In this document: piece by piece, positions 60,476 to 64,000 of the stretch
Layout: every line of letters starts with the position of its first letter
Numbering within the stretch: the first letter of the stretch is position 1
NCBI RefSeq assembly: GCF_008831285.2
Contig: NC_045150.1
Span: 7,824,001-7,888,000, forward strand
Origin: Nymphaea colorata
Lineage: Eukaryota; Streptophyta; Magnoliopsida; Nymphaeales; Nymphaeaceae
DNA length: 64,000 bases
Direction of reading: 5' to 3'
Made by a program: the position numbers and the translations under genes
The notes under the pieces: generated by a model
What the model was told of the DNA's origin: nothing
The model's input: only the letters and a program-made list of their open reading frames with translations
Database searches by the model: none

Positions 60476-60984
60476 TAGGGGTGAACAACCAGTCGAGTAG
60501 CTCAACTCGTTAAAGCTCGGCTCATGAACTAGTTCGAGCCGAGTCACTTTCTTAACGAGTCGAGCTCGAGTTCATGAGTCAACTCGTTCAAATAATCGAG
60601 TTGAGTTCGAGCTCAACACGTAACTATTGAGTAAAGCTCGAGCCTTACTTGAGTTTGTCGAGCCTTAATCAAGTCAACATATTCAAACGAGTTTATGAGT
60701 TTGTCGAGCCTTAATCGAGTCGGGCTCTAGCTCAACACGTAACGTAACGATGAATATCAATTCTATTCAAGCGAGTTTGTCGAGCCTTAATCGAGTCGAG
60801 CTCGGGCTCAACATGTAACAATGAATATCAATTCTATTCAAACAAGTTTATCGAACCTTAATCAAGTCGAGCTTGACCTCAATACGTAACTGCGGGGCTT
60901 GCTCAAGCTGCTTCCGTCAAGTAATTCTTGAACTCGAGGTTTCATTAGTTGAGCCGAGCTCGAGCTGACTGAATGTTCACTCCT
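60476..60984. mobile_element. hAT-like TIR element, CTCGAGC/GTCGAGCC-rich
   Basis: Ends TAGGGGTGAAC and GTTCACTCCT form an imperfect inverted repeat. The flanking octamers ATTAAAAC (60468-60475) and ATTGAAAC (60985-60992) match at 7 of 8. The interior is a run of GAGTCGAGCTCG-like words and holds three diverged copies of a segment GTCGAGCCTTAATCGAGT of about 70-100 bp period (near 60656, 60699 and 60778). No coding capacity. Confidence 0.65.
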
Positions 60985-60992
60985 ATTGAAAC

Positions 60993-62055
60993 CATTAACT
61001 GTATTGGTGACAGTTGTTTTTATGATGATTTATGTTTTTTTGTTTTAATGAACTTTTCAAACCCATCCAACTCTGACTTATATATATCATGAATTCGTAA
61101 GAGTATCTGAACACACCCCCTATGCAATCCATCAAATAGGTTAGAGGAATCAAAGTTTTCTATACACACAAACACTCACTCACTCATCTAGTCATCTCAT
61201 TTTTCTCCTCCAAGTCTGATTGCACATATAAAACCGCGACTACTTTACTTAGTCTCGACCAGAGCTACCATTGCAAATCAAGTTCTCATGCTGCAATAAT
61301 TTACACGAGTACAGTTCTTTATAGCATTGTATAAATCATCAAGGTGCCAAAATTTGTTGGCACTAGAAAAGGAGACGTGCTAACATTTACAAAAGCAGGA
61401 TGTAGAGATCGTTCTTAACAAACAAACCAACCATGTTATTCGCCAGTCAAAATTTTGACCAAACAACTTCTCCCAGCAAGGGCTCTAACTACTCTGCCTT
61501 TGCTGAAGGGCAGTCTAGGAAAGCCGAGTGCCCAAAACGTTTCTTTCATCCATCTGTCTCTTCAATTATAGAGATAAGACTTTTTTCCCCCTTTTGCATC
61601 CATCCCCTTTTCTGACAGCTCCCTTCCCCCGATTGCAGTAAGAAAAATCTCAGAACTACTGTAAGGAGAAAAGAAGCAAACAAGGACCGGACCCCCACTT
61701 GTTACAATCTATTAATTTGCATAAAGTAAGATTTAACAGTGCTTAGAAATCCAATCCAACCTCCTTTCCTTACCATGTACATACCTTTCTCTTCCATTGG
61801 TGGCCTCCAAAAATCCTAAAAAATACAAAATCCGGACCAGAGATCAGGATTTCCCGAAATCCCATTATCACCACCTGCTAATTCGATTAGTCCAAAACCA
61901 TTTTACTGATCGAGTTTACCTACCACGCCCATCAATTTAGAGCCTCTCCTCTCTGCTCTTTTTGTCACTCTCATCCATGGCTAAAGAAGCAGAGAGCAAA
62001 TCCACCCCTTTGAATTTCACACTCACTACTCTCTCTTTGTGTCTCTGAATGTGTG
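60993..62055. other. Intergenic / promoter of the pectin methylesterase
   Basis: No gene recognised; the right part should hold the PME promoter. Short ORFs here have no support. Confidence 0.5.
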
Positions 62056-62063
62056 TATAAATA
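62056..62063 (+). promoter_or_regulatory. TATA box of the pectin methylesterase gene
   Basis: TATAAATA, 85 bp upstream of the chosen ATG, a normal distance for a short plant leader of about 55 nt. Confidence 0.65.
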
Positions 62064-62147
62064 CAAGGGAAATCGACCAGCACAACCAGAGCCCCAGATT
62101 TTCCCCCTTCTCGTTTGTCTTCTCTTCTCTTTCGGTGCTGCATTGCC

Positions 62148-63100
62148 ATGGCGAGTCCCTATAGGAAGATGGGTAAGCTGGAGCAGGGCTCGGAAGCCAG
62201 CTTGGAAACGGGACAGGTCGATATGGCGGATAATTCCAAGAGGAAGAAGAGGCTGGCCCTGCTCTGCATTGTGGCCATGGCGTTCCTCTTGGCCTCCGGT
62301 GTCGCCGTCGGCCTCTACGTCCGGTCCAGGCGCTCCGGCTCGGGGTCCCGGCAAGGTGCCATCCAGCCGAGCCAGGAGATCGTACTGGCTTGCCGTCAGA
62401 CTCTGTACCCGAACCTCTGCATCGACTCGCTGGTTGCTTACCCCGGCGCGCAATCGGCCGGGAAGTCCGATCTCGTCCGAATCTCAGTTAACATGACGCT
62501 CCAGCACGTGGGCAGGGCGTTCACTGGGCTGACGGAGCTCGCCGGGGTGTCTATGACCGGAATTGCCCGGCAAGCCGTCGACGACTGTCTCGAGCTCCTG
62601 GCGAATTCCGTCGACCAGTTGTCGAGGTCGATCGCCGCGGTGGCCGACGGCCGAGGCGGCGCTTCGGACGTCATGACGTGGCTGAGCGCCGCGCTCACGA
62701 ACCAGGACACGTGCACGGAGGGGATGGGGGAGGGGGCGGAGGACTCGGTGCGGGACCGGGTGGCGGCGGAGCTCCACAACCTGGAGGAGATCGTCAGCAA
62801 TTGCCTGGCCATCTATGCCATCGCAAGCGGCGACCGCGACTTCGCCGGGGTCCCGATCCAGAACCGGAGGCTACTGGCGGCCGACGCAGAAAGCGAGATT
62901 TCTTTTCTGGAAAAAGACGGCTTTCCGTCATGGCTAACAAGCAGGGACAGGGAGCTGTTGGCCATGGAGAACAAGGACGTGCAGGCAGACATGGTGGTGG
63001 CCTCGGATGGTAGCGGCACGTACAAGACCATAGAAGAAGCGATCAAGGCCGTGCCGGAGAAAAGCACCAAGCGCACCGTCATCTACGTGAAAGCCGGAAG
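62148..63100 (+). CDS. Pectin methylesterase with PMEI pro-domain, exon 1 (partial)
   Basis: Type I pectinesterase (EC 3.1.1.11) precursor. The enzyme demethylesterifies homogalacturonan in the cell wall. Exon 1 runs from ATG 62148 to the donor after 63100 (GGAAG|GTAG), giving 317 residues plus two bases. Basic residues 31-35 precede a signal anchor or signal peptide at about 36-58. The PMEI-like pro-domain (about 73-225) has the paired cysteines around LACRQTLYPNLC. RRLLA at 240-244 is the subtilase processing motif of type I PMEs, and a second weaker RELLA follows. The mature domain begins near residue 280 with VVASDGSGTYKTIEEA and is cut at YVKAGR, the usual intron place. The catalytic Asp and Arg motifs lie in exons beyond the window. 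An in-frame TTG upstream is not a credible start. Confidence 0.92.
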
Positions 63101-64000
63101 GTAGAAATTCTTTTACTTTTTAACTCTTTCCCTCTCTCTCTGATATTCACATTCACAAACACACAATTGCTTCTTGAATGACACAAACTGATGGGGCCTG
63201 ATAAAAATTTTTACATGATCTTTCTACCATCCCCAAAGTCCCCAATTCAATGAATCAGAATGCGATTGATTGGTACAGCGGCACCAACTGAACCAAGTGG
63301 CGGTGATTCAATTCTCCGTCAACGAATGTAACCGCGTTCTGCTCTCAACATCAAGAGAAAAGTTGAGCACAATTAGTTTGATGCATTAATTAGTTCATTT
63401 CGTTGCATTTAGTTGATTAGAACATACTGTGAAGGGCTGCTTTCTGGTTGAGGTCATCTTGATTGGGTAAGTGCTGAAGATGGCAGCTTTCTTCAATCAT
63501 TTATGAGGTCGCTGGCAATTCCTTTCTCAAATTTGCAATCGGTCGATTCCCAGAGCGACCACTTTCCAGGAAACCTTCCCTTGAGTGCAGAGTTGCAGAA
63601 TAAAGTCATCATATCTACTCATCTTATGAAATCCCCAACACCATTAATCCAAACAGAGTGCAACTTTCCATGATGGTGCTCTCCAAGGTGGGTTTTACAG
63701 ATCGAGAAGAGTCGAATATGAAAAAAGTAGATTTCTTCCTCGTCTTCTTTTAAAATCTTCTTCTGCTTCTCCTCTGTGAATTGCTCCTGTGGCTGTAAAC
63801 TTGTAAATGAATTTCTGTCTTCTTCTTTTGTCGGCGTCTGTGAATTTTATAATCCACCCAAATCCCTCGGTACTGTTCCTCCTGAATAAAAAGGCGACCT
63901 CCTTTTCATCGCCATGGAAAGACTGTTGCACTTTTTGACTTTTTATAAAGAGTAAAAATTCCCAACCAGTGGACTCACTCACATTATTATCTCACAAACC
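63101..64000 (+). other. Intron 1 of the pectin methylesterase (open at window end)
   Basis: Starts GTAGAAATTC directly after exon 1. I could not find the expected next exon (beginning with a Tyr codon and Glu-rich stretch) in the remaining 900 bp, so the intron continues past the window. The long antisense ORF in it is low-complexity and unsupported. Confidence 0.7.

Noticed and set aside
63695-63982. 95-codon antisense ORF in the pectin methylesterase intron
   Set aside because: Arg/Lys/Glu-rich low-complexity translation without a family match, inside the intron.

Overview
This window is nuclear DNA from a flowering plant. The genes are sparse and intron-bearing, splice sites are GT/AG, and the space between genes is AT-rich and packed with microsatellites and old transposon debris. 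The recognisable products are plant ones: secreted class III peroxidases, a 4-coumarate:CoA ligase-like enzyme, a PMEI-type pectin methylesterase and a plant lipase-like hydrolase. The sequence does not fix the species.

Layout. From 1 to about 26,940 lies a peroxidase cluster. PRX-A is on + (4879-6188); PRX-B (12532-13840) and PRX-C (19071-20376) are on -. Each gene has three exons and encodes 321 aa, and all three sit in a shared duplicated module. B and C are tandem direct copies of a unit of about 7-8 kb that also carries a Ty1/copia remnant. A is an inverted copy. A roughly 1.5-kb non-coding module (R1-R5) recurs five times. PRX-B is a mosaic: its 5' two-thirds matches A, including introns, and its 3' part and far flanks match C. 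This points to gene conversion between inverted copies.

From 27960 to 33689 (-) is a four-exon 4CL-like acyl-CoA synthetase (549 aa) ending in Ser-Cys-Leu. Its introns hold small TIR elements and a long AT/GA microsatellite. From 33.7 to 44.8 kb I see no gene, only tandem duplications (90 bp x2, 48 bp x3.5, about 250 bp x3), AT-rich elements and a hAT-like element. At 44841-46765 (+) is an alpha/beta hydrolase of the At4g10955 type, followed by a degenerate copia pol carrying a SINE. From 49 to 62 kb is intergenic, with several TIR elements. At 62148 (+) a type I pectin methylesterase begins; its first exon ends at 63100 and the catalytic exon(s) lie beyond the window.

How the genes relate. 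The peroxidases and the pectin methylesterase act in the cell wall, and the 4CL-like enzyme activates carboxylic acids for phenylpropanoid or oxylipin metabolism. Nothing here shows that they are co-regulated.

The most unusual structure is a set of short elements with hAT/Ac-like ends (TAGGG-type inverted repeats). Their interiors are almost entirely degenerate arrays of one short motif (TCGGAT/ATCCGA, or GAGCTCGAG-like). One is inserted in a copia reverse-transcriptase reading frame with a near-perfect 8-bp target duplication, which shows that these arrays have moved.
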